Assembly (NCBI RefSeq): GCF_013408245.1
Contig: NZ_JACBYS010000003.1
Span: 62,001 to 126,000, forward strand
Source of the DNA: Duganella sp. 1224
GTDB lineage: Bacteria > Pseudomonadota > Gammaproteobacteria > Burkholderiales > Burkholderiaceae_D
Length of the DNA: 64,000 nt
Direction: 5' to 3'
Positions 9,304 to 19,175 of this stretch are shown here, piece after piece (position 1 is the stretch's first letter; each line of letters begins with the position of its first letter). The translations under genes and the position numbers were made by a program. Under the pieces are notes generated by a model that saw only the letters and a program-made list of their open reading frames with translations, did no database searches and was not told the DNA's origin.

Positions 9304-10509
9304 TCAGACCGCCTGCAGCATCAGTTGTTCCAGCTTGGCGGTCTCGGTGGCCACGTGGTGGCGCGCCCGCACGGCGGCCGCGCCGCTGGCGCCCATGGCC
9401 GCCAGCGTCTGCGGATCGGCGCTGGTGACGGCCTGCAACGCGGTGACCAGCTCGTCATGCGAACCGGCCGCCACCAGCCAGCCGCTGCGGCCATCCTCGA
9501 CCAGTTCCGGAATGCCGGCGATACGGGTGGACACCACCGGCCGGCCCAGCGCCAGCGCTTCCATGATCACGATCGGCAAGCCCTCGGCAAAGCTGGGCAG
9601 CACCAGTGCCCGGCTGGCCTCGATTTCGCTGCGCACCACCGCGCTGCCCTGCCAGCCCAGCAAACGCACCGACTGCTGCAGGCCGTGCCGGGCAATCAAT
9701 TGTTCGATCGGCCGCCGCGACGGCCCGTCGCCGATGAAGGTCAGTTCGCACTGGCCGCCGGCGGCCACATGCCGCGCCACCGCTTCGACCAGCAGCAGCA
9801 TGCCCTTTTCCGGGCACAGCCGGCCGACACACACCAGCTTGGGGGCGGCCGGCACCGGCAGCGGCGCGACATCGGTGAATTCCGGCCCGACGCTGCAATG
9901 GACCACGTGCAGCTTGGCAAAATCGGCCGGGTCGGCGAACACCATGCACTGGCTCTTGCAAAAACTGGTGATGCAGACGGTGAAGCTGGCGCGCGCGATC
10001 TTGGTCGCCAGCGCCCACTTGCGCGGATCATAGAAAATACCCGGGCCATGCACAGTCATGCTGAACGGGATGCCTGACAGCGACGACGCCAGCATCGCCA
10101 CCGTGGCGGAATTTTCCGCGATGTGGTTGTGCAGCAGCTGCACGCCCTGGGCGCGCAGGCGCCGCGCCAGGTAGCAGGCCTCGACCAGATAAACCAGCTG
10201 GCGCGCGGCAGCGGCGACGCCGGCCGGCCGGGTCTGCCATGCCAGGCGCAGCGTGCGCCAGAACGCCGCCGGTTGCCGCAGCACGGCGCCGGCCAGGTTG
10301 GCCAGCAATTGCGCGCGCGGGCGTTCGAGGATGTAGTCGGTGCCGGCCTGCTCGCTGCGCACCTCGGCGCTGACATGCTGGTCTTCCTCGGCACGCCGGA
10401 TCGAATAGGTGTGCACGGTGTGACCGCGCTGGCGCAACGCGATGACCTCGTTGCGGATGAAGGTGTCGCTGGCGCGTCCGTAAATACTGGTGATGTAGGC
10501 TAGGATCAT
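9304..10509 (-). CDS. Family 4 glycosyltransferase
   Basis: GT-B fold glycosyltransferase of about 401 residues. It starts MILAYITSIYGRASDTFIRNEV and carries the C-terminal donor-binding domain (PKLVCVGRLCPEKGMLLLVEAV, the E-x7-E region SFAEGLPIVIMEALALGRPVVST). Family members add sugars to lipid-linked polysaccharide intermediates. The ATG at 10509 is preferred; longer in-frame starts run into the neighbouring epimerase gene. It follows the epimerase gene by 44 bp on the same strand, so the two are probably co-transcribed. Confidence 0.88.
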   Translation of the reverse strand: MILAYITSIYGRASDTFIRNEVIALRQRGHTVHTYSIRRAEEDQHVSAEVRSEQAGTDYILERPRAQLLANLAGAVLRQPAAFWRTLRLAWQTRPAGVAAAARQLVYLVEACYLARRLRAQGVQLLHNHIAENSATVAMLASSLSGIPFSMTVHGPGIFYDPRKWALATKIARASFTVCITSFCKSQCMVFADPADFAKLHVVHCSVGPEFTDVAPLPVPAAPKLVCVGRLCPEKGMLLLVEAVARHVAAGGQCELTFIGDGPSRRPIEQLIARHGLQQSVRLLGWQGSAVVRSEIEASRALVLPSFAEGLPIVIMEALALGRPVVSTRIAGIPELVEDGRSGWLVAAGSHDELVTALQAVTSADPQTLAAMGASGAAAVRARHHVATETAKLEQLMLQAV

Positions 10510-10553
10510 AACTCGGTCGGCAGGTAAAAAAAGAAATCGGGCGGCGCGCCGCG

Positions 10554-11507
10554 TCAGCGCCAGACGCTGTCGAAGTCGCGCGGCGGGCGCCAGCCCAGCG
10601 TGCGCTGCAGCGCCTGATGGCCGGCGCGCGCCGGGTGGAAGCGCGCGCGCAGGCGCTGCGGCACCAGCAGGCCCGGCGCGGCGCGCCCCGGCCGCAACAG
10701 CTGCCACGCCAGCGCGCCAGCGCGCCCCAGCAGCGCCGCCACCGCGTACGGCAGCGGCAGGCGCCGGCCCGGCGCCGCCAGCGCGGCATAGCGCCAGGCG
10801 CTCGGGGCGTGGCCATCGTCGATATTGAAGGTGCAGCCGGCGGCGGCCGGCGCCAGCGCCGCGACAAAGGCGTCGGCGCAGTTGTCCACATGGGTCAGTC
10901 GCAGCGGTCGGCCGGGGCCGACCACCACGGTGGCCGCGCCGGCGCCGGCGCCAACACAGTGCAGCGCGGCCTGCGCGCGGCTCCAGATCGCCGCCGGGCG
11001 CAACACCGTCAGCGGCAGGCCGCGGCGCGCGCACTCGGCACGCACCGCCTGCTCCTGCAACAGCTTGGCCTGGGCATAACCGTCCTGCGCCAGCATGGTG
11101 CGCGCGTCCAGCAACGGCGCGTCCTCGTCCAGGGTGGCGCCCACCCGGTCCCAGTCATAGACGGAAAAGCTGCTCGCCAGCAGCACCCGGGTGCCGGCCG
11201 GCAGCAGCGCCAGCAGGCGCAGCGAGCCATCCACCGCCACCGCGCGCTGTTGTTCAGGCGTGCCCTGCATGCGCGCCGCCAGGTGCAGCACGGCGTCGAC
11301 ACCGGCGCACGCCGCCGCCAGGCCGTCGCCGTCGAGCACATCGCACACCGGCTGCGCCACCGTCTCCGGCCAACCGCAGGCGGCCATCTGTGCCGGGCTC
11401 AGCGGCTCACGGACGCCGGCGCGCACACTGTATCCGGCCCGCGCCAGCGCTGCCACCACCGCGCGCCCGAGCATACCGGCCGCGCCGGTCACTAAAATCG
11501 TTTTCAA
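10554..11507 (-). CDS. NAD-dependent epimerase/dehydratase family protein
   Basis: Extended short-chain dehydrogenase of about 317 residues with the N-terminal NAD loop TGAAGMLGRAVVAAL and a DVLDGDGLAAAC segment. The catalytic-site stretch has SSFSVYD and YAQAKLLQE (Tyr-x3-Lys). The likely role is modifying a nucleotide sugar for the exopolysaccharide. The start is uncertain: no ATG precedes the NAD loop in a sensible place, and a TTG at 11507 giving MKTILVTGAAG fits the family best. A longer reading to 11612 is possible but would overlap the divergent promoter region. No strong ribosome site is seen. Confidence 0.75.
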   Translation of the reverse strand: MKTILVTGAAGMLGRAVVAALARAGYSVRAGVREPLSPAQMAACGWPETVAQPVCDVLDGDGLAAACAGVDAVLHLAARMQGTPEQQRAVAVDGSLRLLALLPAGTRVLLASSFSVYDWDRVGATLDEDAPLLDARTMLAQDGYAQAKLLQEQAVRAECARRGLPLTVLRPAAIWSRAQAALHCVGAGAGAATVVVGPGRPLRLTHVDNCADAFVAALAPAAAGCTFNIDDGHAPSAWRYAALAAPGRRLPLPYAVAALLGRAGALAWQLLRPGRAAPGLLVPQRLRARFHPARAGHQALQRTLGWRPPRDFDSVWR

Positions 11508-11724
11508 ATCGCTAATAACGGCACGCCGTCCATGGGTTAAAGAGAAATAAAGGACCAGCCGGCAGCGCGCAGCGCGGCGCGGCGTAATTAGTGCGCCGCA
11601 CCAATCTTGCACAATGTATCATAAGTTGCTGCCGCACGACGCCGCGCTGCAGCAATTTTTTCCAGTTTTGCAATGGCACTGTGCTACCATACTTGACACG
11701 CTGACAATCTCTTTAACGGCATCC

Positions 11725-12852
11725 ATGACTTCCCAAAGCTCCACCGAATTCCACTTGCCATCGCTCGACGGCATCCGCGCCCTCGCGGTGATGATTGTGT
11801 TCCTGTCGCATGCCGGCTGGGGTCACCTGATCCCGGGCGGCCTCGGGGTCACCATCTTCTTTTTCCTGAGCGGTTACCTGATCACCACGCTGATGCGGCG
11901 CGAATACGCGCGCCGCCAGCGCATCGACTTCAAGGCCTTTTACCTGCGCCGCGTCTACCGCATCCTGCCGCCCATGTATCTCGTGCTATTCAGCCTGTTG
12001 ATACTGTGGCTGGCCGGTGCCGTCCCCGGCCAGGTCACGCCCGGCGGCGTGCTGGCCCAAGTGCTGCAGGTCACCAACTATTATGTGATCCAGCCGGACA
12101 ACACCGGCATCGTGCCGTATACCGGCACGTTCTGGTCGCTGGCGGTCGAGGAGCATTTTTACCTGGTGTTCCCGCTGCTGTTCGCGCTGGGCGCGCGGCG
12201 CTGGCCGCTGCAGCGACTGGCGCTGCTGCTGCTGGGACTGTGCGGGCTGGTGCTGCTGTGGCGCTGCGTGCTGGTGTATGGCTGGCACGTGCCGTCCAAC
12301 CGCACCTACATGGCCACCGACACGCGCTTCGACAACATGCTGTTCGGCTGCATCATGGCGCTGTGGCGCAATCCGGCGCTGGACGCCGGCGACTTGCCGG
12401 GGGCGCCGCGCCAGCGCGGCCTGTGGCTGGCCGGCGCCGGCGGGCTGTTGTTGCTGACGCTGGTGGTGCGCGACCCGGCGCTGCGCGAGACCTGGCGCTA
12501 CACGCTGCAGGGCCTGGCGCTGTTCCCACTGTTCTGGCTGGCAGTGCGCTATCCGGCCTGGTGGCCGTTCCGCTGGCTCAACTGGCGTCCGGTGCAATGG
12601 GTGGGCCTGGTGTCCTACGTGTTTTACCTGAGCCATTTCTATTTCCTGGCGCTGTGCGAGCAATGGCTGGGGCAGCGCACCGCGCTGGTGGCCGCCGCCG
12701 CGCTGGTGCTGACGCTGGCCTACTCGGCGCTGGTCTACCAGCTGGTGGAGCTGCCGTTCGCGCGGCTGCGCCGGCGCCTGCACACCGAGCTGCCGCCGGC
12801 GCGGACCGAGGCGGCGGCAGCCGCCGCCCAGCCGCACTCAGCGCCGCACTGA
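11725..12852 (+). CDS. Acyltransferase 3 family membrane protein
   Basis: About 375 residues, with the N-terminal SLDGIRALAVMIVFLSHAGW (conserved His), GVTIFFFLSGYLI, the basic loop FYLRRVYRILPPMY and the WSLAVEEHFYLVFPLLF motif of the OafA-like acyltransferase 3 family. It probably adds an acyl group to the exopolysaccharide. The ATG at 11725 is chosen over 11614 because the family begins shortly before the SLDGIRA motif. A TTGACA hexamer sits at 11693-11698. Its 3' end overlaps the convergent polymerase gene by 15 bp. Confidence 0.88.
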   Translation: MTSQSSTEFHLPSLDGIRALAVMIVFLSHAGWGHLIPGGLGVTIFFFLSGYLITTLMRREYARRQRIDFKAFYLRRVYRILPPMYLVLFSLLILWLAGAVPGQVTPGGVLAQVLQVTNYYVIQPDNTGIVPYTGTFWSLAVEEHFYLVFPLLFALGARRWPLQRLALLLLGLCGLVLLWRCVLVYGWHVPSNRTYMATDTRFDNMLFGCIMALWRNPALDAGDLPGAPRQRGLWLAGAGGLLLLTLVVRDPALRETWRYTLQGLALFPLFWLAVRYPAWWPFRWLNWRPVQWVGLVSYVFYLSHFYFLALCEQWLGQRTALVAAAALVLTLAYSALVYQLVELPFARLRRRLHTELPPARTEAAAAAAQPHSAPH

Positions 12853-14250
12853 GCCGGCGGCGGCCGGCGGCGCGTCGAGCTCGACGCTGACCAGCGCGCA
12901 TGCGCTGCCGAGCACCACCCAGAAGTACCAGTTGAAGGCCAGGTAGGCGAACAGATTGTCCGAGGCCGACACGATCAGGTAGGCGATCGTCACCGCAATC
13001 AGGATCACCGCCGCCAGGCGGTCGACCGCCAGCAGCTTGCGGATGCGCAGCAGCACCCGCGCGAAGATGCTCAGGTAGCTGGTCAGGCCGACCAGGCCGA
13101 TGTCAAAGATCCATTGCACGTACAGGTTGTGCGGGCTCCAGTTGATGCCGCCGGCCAGCGGGAAGAAGTCGAGCGAATAGTAGCGGAACGCCTCCAGCCC
13201 GTAGCCGAACGCATAGCGCACCGGCCGCATGAAGTGCAGGCCGCTCTCCCACAGCAGCACGCGCCAGGCGAAGGAGTTGAGCTTGGCATACTGCACCGCG
13301 TCGTTGCCGCTGTCGAGCGACATGATGCGGTCACGCACGGTCGGGATCATCAATGCCAGCACCGGCGCCAGCGCCAGGTAGATCAGGTATTTGCGCTCGA
13401 AAAACAGCGCGTAAATCGCGAACACCGCCACGCAGGCGATCCAGGCGCTGCGGGTCTGGGTCAGCACCAGCATGCCCAGCAACAGCACCATGTAGCCGGT
13501 CAGGGTCCAGCGCCACAGCGGCCGCAAGGTCACATGCGGGCTCTTGATCAGGTACAGCGACAGCGACAGGATCAGCAGCAGATAGAAGGCGAAAATATTG
13601 GCGTGACCGAAGGTGCTGCGCAGGCGGAACGGCACGTCGGCGTGATTCAGCGCGATGTCGACGAAGGCGTAGCAGGCCGGCAGGATCGACGACAGCACCA
13701 CCAGCCGCACCACCCGCACGAAGTCGTCGCGGCTGCGCACCAGGTAGGTGCCGGAGATGAACATCGCCAGGTAGGACAGCAGCGCCAGGAACACCCGGAT
13801 CGCCTCGCCCTTGACCGGCGCGATCACCAGCGCGCCCAGGCAGATCAGCGTGAACGGCAGCCACATGCCGGCCAGCTTGCGCGGGAACCAGTGCGGCCGC
13901 TGGGCCGAGAACAGCACCGCCATGCCGATCACGGCTGCGTTGACGAAGGCGCCCACCCCGAGGTCGGCGCCGCCGACCGAGAAACGGGTGGTTTCCAGCA
14001 CGATGTCGCCCACCGAGCGGAACAGCAAAATGCCGATGAACAGGGTTTTGGCGTCGTACACCAGCAGCAGCAACAGCGCCAGCACCGCCGGCAAGGCCGC
14101 CAGCTTGGCCACGCTGGCGCCCATCAGGCCGGCGTACACCGGCACCAGCAGGCCAAAAAACAGGCCGGCGCCGATCGCCGCCGCCACGATCAGCACGTTG
14201 CGGCGCGTCAGGCTGGCGGGCAGGACAAAGTTCTTCGAAAGGGTCAGCAT
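12838..14250 (-). CDS. Wzy/O-antigen-ligase-like membrane polymerase
   Basis: Integral membrane protein of 470 residues with about 11-12 hydrophobic segments and a large loop near residues 290-380, as in the Wzy_C/O-antigen ligase family. The segment RSAWIACVAVFAIYALFF in the second half matches the family's conserved region. It most likely polymerises flipped repeat units in the periplasmic leaflet, working with EpsF/EpsG for chain length. It is the last gene of the minus-strand eps operon, 42 bp after the exosortase gene. Polymerase versus ligase cannot be told from sequence. Confidence 0.8.
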   Translation of the reverse strand: MLTLSKNFVLPASLTRRNVLIVAAAIGAGLFFGLLVPVYAGLMGASVAKLAALPAVLALLLLLVYDAKTLFIGILLFRSVGDIVLETTRFSVGGADLGVGAFVNAAVIGMAVLFSAQRPHWFPRKLAGMWLPFTLICLGALVIAPVKGEAIRVFLALLSYLAMFISGTYLVRSRDDFVRVVRLVVLSSILPACYAFVDIALNHADVPFRLRSTFGHANIFAFYLLLILSLSLYLIKSPHVTLRPLWRWTLTGYMVLLLGMLVLTQTRSAWIACVAVFAIYALFFERKYLIYLALAPVLALMIPTVRDRIMSLDSGNDAVQYAKLNSFAWRVLLWESGLHFMRPVRYAFGYGLEAFRYYSLDFFPLAGGINWSPHNLYVQWIFDIGLVGLTSYLSIFARVLLRIRKLLAVDRLAAVILIAVTIAYLIVSASDNLFAYLAFNWYFWVVLGSACALVSVELDAPPAAAGSVRR

Positions 14251-14292
14251 GCAACCACCATAGTTTCTATCACACGGGTTAACAAACGCGCC

Positions 14293-15921
14293 TCACGGCG
14301 CGGCCGCCAGCAACACTTGCCGGCCGGGGGGCACGGCGGCCACCAGCGCCTGCAGGAATTGCTGCTGGCGCGCATAGGACGCGGCCGCCTGCTCCGGCTG
14401 GTCCACCAGCATCGACACCCGCACCAGCAGGCCATCGTCGATCTGGCCGCGCAAGCCGTCCTTGAAGATTTTCATGCGCATCGCCAGCCCGCCCTGCGGG
14501 TAGGCGTCGCCGATGCGCACCCAGTAGCTGATGGCCTCCATGCGGCCGTTGCCGGCGGCCAGCAAGCGGCGCCCCGGCACCGGCGCGCCCGGCGCCACCG
14601 TCAGCTGCGCCGGCGTGCCGCTGAGCACCTTGTAGCCTTGCGCCGGGTAGCACACATCGGGCAGGTGGATCTTGACGTCCTGGCGCTGCTCGCGCGCATA
14701 GGCCAGCGCCAGCATGACGTGCTCGCCGCGCGGATTGACATAGGTGCGCATCAGCACCTCGTCGTAGATCTGGTTGACCAGCGCGGCGCCATCGTCGTCG
14801 GTGGCCAGCTGGGCCTGGGCCATGGCGGTGCTGACCTCGCGCCACTCGCCGAACTGGCGCGGCACGCTGGCAGCCAGGTCGACCGCCGCCGTGGCACGGT
14901 AGACCGGGGTCAGCGCGTGCGCCGCCGCCACGCCGGCGCCCATGGCCAGCGCCACCAGCACCGCCGGGCGCAACGCCAGCGTGCCCAGCGCCGGCCAGAT
15001 CTGGGCCCAGCCGGCGCGCGCCACCGGCGGCGGCGGCGGGGCCGGCGGCCGCCCGCGCGTCACCAGCCAGCTCAAGCCGCTATCGACCGCGATAATCAGG
15101 CCCAGCGCGCTGAGGAACAGCACCATGCCGGAGAAACCATGCAAAAAGCCCTGGCCGGCGGCATCGCCGAGGTGGTAGGTAATCAGGGCCAGCGTGACGA
15201 TGCGGATGGTGTTGGCGGTAAACGAGATCGGCACGATCAGGGCCGCCAGCACCACGTTGCGCACCAGCGACGGGTGGCGCACCAGGTTCATGTAAAGCAG
15301 GCCCAGCGCTTCCAGCGTGAACAGCGAGTTCAGGCCGGCGCAGGCGTCGGCCACCAGCAACTGGTACTGGCCGATGTTGAGGATCACGCCGCTGCGCGAG
15401 ATCGGGTAGCCCAGCCAGTACAACAGCTGCTCGCTGGCGTAGGACACGCCAATTTTCAGCGGCAGCGTCACGGCGTCCACCACCGAGGCCGGCAGCGGGA
15501 TCATGAACAGCATGAAGAAGAAAGCGAACCACATGCGGCGCCAGGTGCGCAGCCCGAAAAAGCCCACCACCAGCGCCGTCAGCACGACGATCAGCGAGCC
15601 GACCTCCAGCAACAGCACGTTCTGCGAACGGCCCAGCGCGTAGCAAGCCAGGCCCAGCAACAGCAGCAGGCCGCCGGCCAGCGGCGCCGGCGCGTGCTGC
15701 CACAGGCGCTGCTCGACCAGCTGGCGCAGGCGCACCCCCAGGTAGGCGAACGCCACCGCCATGACGATCGGCCCATGGGCGTTCTTGTCCGAGCCCCAGG
15801 GGCCCTGGAACAGGTCGATAAAACTGGGGACATACATCGCCAGCAACCCGGCCGCGACGATCAGCCACGGCAGCGCCGCCTGGCGCCCGCTCAGCGCGCC
15901 CCGTTCGAGTGTGTGTGCCAT
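14293..15921 (-). CDS. xrtB: Exosortase B fused to EpsI domain
   Basis: About 542 residues. Residues 1-290 are an exosortase with several membrane helices and the cysteine-protease-like catalytic set: Cys194 in ADACAGLNSL, Arg240 in ANTIRIV and His261 in LHGFSG. Residues about 315-542 are an EpsI (DUF3485) domain with one more hydrophobic segment, then HLPDVCYPAQGY and YWVRIGDAYPQGG. Exosortases process PEP-CTERM-type proteins and are linked to exopolysaccharide loci; the fused EpsI domain has no proven activity. The ATG at 15921 lies 5 bp after epsG. No PEP-CTERM substrate gene is seen in the window. Confidence 0.9.
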   Translation of the reverse strand: MAHTLERGALSGRQAALPWLIVAAGLLAMYVPSFIDLFQGPWGSDKNAHGPIVMAVAFAYLGVRLRQLVEQRLWQHAPAPLAGGLLLLLGLACYALGRSQNVLLLEVGSLIVVLTALVVGFFGLRTWRRMWFAFFFMLFMIPLPASVVDAVTLPLKIGVSYASEQLLYWLGYPISRSGVILNIGQYQLLVADACAGLNSLFTLEALGLLYMNLVRHPSLVRNVVLAALIVPISFTANTIRIVTLALITYHLGDAAGQGFLHGFSGMVLFLSALGLIIAVDSGLSWLVTRGRPPAPPPPPVARAGWAQIWPALGTLALRPAVLVALAMGAGVAAAHALTPVYRATAAVDLAASVPRQFGEWREVSTAMAQAQLATDDDGAALVNQIYDEVLMRTYVNPRGEHVMLALAYAREQRQDVKIHLPDVCYPAQGYKVLSGTPAQLTVAPGAPVPGRRLLAAGNGRMEAISYWVRIGDAYPQGGLAMRMKIFKDGLRGQIDDGLLVRVSMLVDQPEQAAASYARQQQFLQALVAAVPPGRQVLLAAAP

Positions 15922-15926
15922 GGCAA

Positions 15927-16817
15927 CTAGAAGTTGTTCAGCACCGTGCCGACCACATGCACGCGGGCATCCTGCAGCAGGCCGACCAGCGCGTCCAGCT
16001 CCTGCAGCGCGGTACCGTCCTGGCGGGCCACGATCATGGCGGCGCCGGCGCGCACGGCCACCATCTGGGCGTCGGAATTCTCGGCGCTGGCCGGGGTGTC
16101 GATCAGGATGACGTCGAACTGCGGCACCAGTTCCTCCAGCAGCTGGCCAAAGGTCGGACGGCCCAGCAGTTCGAGCGGGTTGGGCGGCGTGGCGCCGGCG
16201 GTCAGCACCGACAGGTCCAGCAGGCCCGGCACGCGCTGGATCGCCGACTGGTTGCCGCGCCCGGCCAGGATGGCCGACAGGCCGCTGCGGTTTTCCAGGC
16301 TGAACAGCTGATGCTGGCTGGGGTTGCGCATGTCGGCGTCGATCAGCAGCGTGCGCTGGCCCTGCTGCGAGAACACCACCGCCAGATTGGCCGCCAGGAA
16401 GCTGCGGCCATCGCCGCGCTGGGCGCCGGTGATGGCCAGCGCGCGGCGGTTCTGGCCGGTCTCGAACCAGCGCCACATCAGTTGATTGCGGACGCCGCGC
16501 AGCGCCTCGACGCGGCTGCTGAACGGCTCGTAGGCGGCCACGACGTCGGCGCTGATCTGGCTCTCGCCGGCCAGCAGATACGGATAGTCGAACTGGCGCG
16601 ACAGCGCGAACTCGATGTCGGCCTGGGTCAGCAGGCCCAGTTCCAGCGCGGCGTCGCCGAAGCGCATCTTGCGCTCGACCTGGAAGCGCGTGATGCGCTC
16701 GGAATCGGCCTGCGACAGGCGGCCGGTCTTGACCAGGATGGCGCCGATCGAGCGGTCAGGGCCCTCGGCGGCGGCGTCGCGTACTTCAGAGACTACATAG
16801 TTGGGGGTAGAATTCAT
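15927..16817 (-). CDS. epsG: EPS chain-length tyrosine kinase-like ATPase EpsG
   Basis: BY-kinase-like P-loop protein of 296 residues that partners the membrane chain-length protein EpsF at the cytoplasmic face. Residues about 21-80 resemble the MshEN/GspE N-terminal fold. The ATPase domain shows Walker A at 131-139 (GAQRGDGRS), Walker A' LLIDADMRNP at 157-166, and Walker B VILIDTP at 236-242. The usual P-loop lysine is replaced by arginine. There is no tyrosine-rich C-terminal tail (the protein ends VLNNF), so classical autophosphorylation is doubtful. It lies 34 bp after epsF. Confidence 0.9.
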   Translation of the reverse strand: MNSTPNYVVSEVRDAAAEGPDRSIGAILVKTGRLSQADSERITRFQVERKMRFGDAALELGLLTQADIEFALSRQFDYPYLLAGESQISADVVAAYEPFSSRVEALRGVRNQLMWRWFETGQNRRALAITGAQRGDGRSFLAANLAVVFSQQGQRTLLIDADMRNPSQHQLFSLENRSGLSAILAGRGNQSAIQRVPGLLDLSVLTAGATPPNPLELLGRPTFGQLLEELVPQFDVILIDTPASAENSDAQMVAVRAGAAMIVARQDGTALQELDALVGLLQDARVHVVGTVLNNF

Positions 16818-16851
16818 GCTCGAGGCTCCGTGATAATCTTGAGGGCGGGGG

Positions 16852-18267
16852 TCAGGCTTGGGCCGGCCGCGCGCCGCCGTCGGTGGCCGACGGCAGCGCC
16901 AGGCGGCGACGGCGTTTGACCGCGCGCGGCTTGTCGATCACCCCCAGCAAGGGCAGCTCGAAGCGCGTGATCAGCTCATCGGCCGAACGCACGCGGCGGT
17001 CGCGCAGTTCCAGCACCAGCGCGATGCCGACGCCGACCATGGTGCCCACCACCAGCGCCAGCGCCGTGTTGAGCAGCACTTTCGGGCCGGCCGGCTTGAT
17101 CGGCGCGGTGGCCGGGGTCAGGATGGCGACGTCGGTCTGGTTGGACTGGCCTTCCAGACTGGTCTGGTTGTAGCGTTGCGCCGCCAGCTCGTAGGCGCGG
17201 CGGGCGTTCTCGGCTTCATTGCTGAGCACGGTGAACTCGTCGCGCGCGGTGTTCAGCGCCAGCACCTTGGCCTTTTGCTCGGCCAGCGCCTGGCGCAGCT
17301 CGGCCTCGCGGCGCTGCAGGATCTCGGCGTTGCCGACCACGCCCGACGAGGTTACCTTGATCTGCTCGTTCAACGAGGCGCGCAGCTTGTCGACCTCGGA
17401 CTGCGCGGCCTGGTACTGCGGGTGGTTCGGCGCCAGGCGCTGCGCGGTGTCGGCCAGCTTGGCCTCGGCCAGCGCCAGGCTGGCCTTCAGGTTCTGGATC
17501 AGGCTATTGTTGAGCACGTCCGGCGACGCCGCGCCCTCGCCCTGGGTCTGGCGGCGGCGCGCGGTCGCCTCCATCGCCTGGCCTTGCGCCACCACCAGCT
17601 GGCTCGACAGGTCGTTCAGGCGCGCCGTCTCGACGTCCAGGCGGTTGTCGGCGTTGTAGATGGCGTGCTGCTGCTGGTAGGCCGACAGCTTGCTCTGGGC
17701 CGCCTCGTAGCGGTCGCGCAGCAGCTTGGTCTGGTTGGTCATGTAGCCCGACGCCTGCTGTGCCGGCTCGGTCTTGAGCAGCACGCTGGTCTGCAGGTAG
17801 GCGTTGGCGAAGGCGTTGGCGACCGCGGCGACGAACTGCGGATCGGCGCCCTTGAAGACGATGGTCAGCACGCTGCTCTCGCGCGATGGCAGCACATCCA
17901 GCTTGTCGAGCAGCAGGTCGGCCAGCCAGTCGCGCACCGTGCCCTGGCCGTCGGTCTCGTCACGGAACTGGGCGATGACGGCCGGGTTGTCGGCCAGTTT
18001 CAGCTGGTCCACCGCGCGCAGCGCCACCGCGCGGCTCTTGATGATGTCGACCTGGGTCGACAGGTAGCCGGGCATCAGCTGCGCCGGCATGGTCAGGCCG
18101 GTGATGGCGTCGACGCCTTTGTAGTTGACCACCAGCGAGGTGCTGCCCACATAGGACTTCGGCAGCACCAGGCTGATGATGATGGTGGTGATCACCGTGA
18201 TGACCAGCACCAGCGCGACGATCTTGTACCGGGCGCGCAACGCAAGCAAGAACTGGCTGAGATTCAT
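16852..18267 (-). CDS. epsF: Chain-length determinant protein EpsF (Wzz family)
   Basis: Inner-membrane polysaccharide co-polymerase of 471 residues. An N-terminal cytoplasmic start and transmembrane segment ([20 protein letters not shown]) is followed by a Wzz domain, a long periplasmic coiled-coil region (about residues 170-340, rich in Ala, Glu and Gln) and a second transmembrane segment near residue 405 ([20 protein letters not shown]) preceded by a proline-rich [11 protein letters not shown]. It controls chain length together with EpsG and couples to the EpsE pore. Start ATG at 18267. Confidence 0.92.
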   Translation of the reverse strand: MNLSQFLLALRARYKIVALVLVITVITTIIISLVLPKSYVGSTSLVVNYKGVDAITGLTMPAQLMPGYLSTQVDIIKSRAVALRAVDQLKLADNPAVIAQFRDETDGQGTVRDWLADLLLDKLDVLPSRESSVLTIVFKGADPQFVAAVANAFANAYLQTSVLLKTEPAQQASGYMTNQTKLLRDRYEAAQSKLSAYQQQHAIYNADNRLDVETARLNDLSSQLVVAQGQAMEATARRRQTQGEGAASPDVLNNSLIQNLKASLALAEAKLADTAQRLAPNHPQYQAAQSEVDKLRASLNEQIKVTSSGVVGNAEILQRREAELRQALAEQKAKVLALNTARDEFTVLSNEAENARRAYELAAQRYNQTSLEGQSNQTDVAILTPATAPIKPAGPKVLLNTALALVVGTMVGVGIALVLELRDRRVRSADELITRFELPLLGVIDKPRAVKRRRRLALPSATDGGARPAQA

Positions 18268-18332
18268 GATTTACTTTCCAAAACAGTTGAGGCGGGTCCT
18301 CCGGGCACGGCGGCAGCCGCCCCCGGCGGGCA

Positions 18333-19118
18333 TCAGAACAGGCTTTCCTTGACGTACACCACGTCATCGGGCTGCAGCAGGTCGTCATGCTGGGCGTCGA
18401 TGATCTGCAGCTTGCCGGCGGCGTCGCGGCGCTTGATGCGCAGGCCGCGCTCGGTGCCGCGCTGGGTCAGGCCACCGCCGGTGGCCAGCGCCTGCAGCAC
18501 CGTCATCGCGCGTTCCAGGCGGAACGCGCCCGGCCGCTGCACCTCGCCGTAGATGTAGAAGCGCGGCGCGCGCTCGACATAGATGACATCGTTGGCGGCC
18601 AGCTGATACTCGCGGCCGGCGTCACCGCGCGCCAGCGCGATCACATCCACCGTTTCCTTGGTGGTGGCGCCATCGCGCTTGCGGATCAGGCTGACCGTGT
18701 CGGCGCCGTCGGCGCTGATGCCGCCGGCCAGCGCCAGCATGTCCAGCACGGTGCGCTGGCTGTCCACCGGGAAGCGGCCGGGACGGTTGACCTGGCCCAG
18801 CACCGACACCTGCTGGCTCTGCATGGTGGTCACCAGCAGGTTCACCTGGGCCTTCTTGATGTAGCCGCCGGATTCGAGCAGCGCGGCGATTTTCTTTTCC
18901 GCCGCGGCCGGTTCCAGATTGTTCACCGACACCTGGCCGATCAGCGGAAAGGTGATGGTGCCGGACTCGCTGACGCGGGTCTCGGTGGTCAGGTCGGGGT
19001 TGTTGTAGACCGAAATCCGGACCACATCGCCGGCGCCCAGCGGCGCCTCGGCGTTCGCGTTGCCGAGCATCAGCGCCAGCGCCAGCCCGAGGATCCGCCA
19101 TACGGAGTGTTTGATCAT
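18333..19118 (-). CDS. epsE: Polysaccharide export protein EpsE (Wza-like)
   Basis: Secreted outer-membrane-associated export protein of 261 residues. A signal peptide of about 23 residues ends ANA-EAPLGAGD; no lipobox cysteine is present, unlike Wza. The Poly_export domain (GDVVRISVYNNPDLTTETRVSESG) is followed by SLBB-type repeats (VSVLGQVNRPGRFPVD and FYIYGEVQRPGAFRLE). It forms the export channel for the polymer. It lies between epsD and epsF in the same operon. Confidence 0.92.
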   Translation of the reverse strand: MIKHSVWRILGLALALMLGNANAEAPLGAGDVVRISVYNNPDLTTETRVSESGTITFPLIGQVSVNNLEPAAAEKKIAALLESGGYIKKAQVNLLVTTMQSQQVSVLGQVNRPGRFPVDSQRTVLDMLALAGGISADGADTVSLIRKRDGATTKETVDVIALARGDAGREYQLAANDVIYVERAPRFYIYGEVQRPGAFRLERAMTVLQALATGGGLTQRGTERGLRIKRRDAAGKLQIIDAQHDDLLQPDDVVYVKESLF

Positions 19119-19175
19119 GTGCTTACCTCAAATGAATAAAAACCATGGTGACAAAAGCCCGCCATCGCGGACGCG

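Noticed and set aside
13114..15930. A 938-codon open frame on the plus strand across the polymerase, exosortase and eps genes
   Set aside because: It is antisense to three well-supported genes and its translation is His/Gln/Arg-rich low-complexity sequence typical of the complement of high-GC coding DNA.
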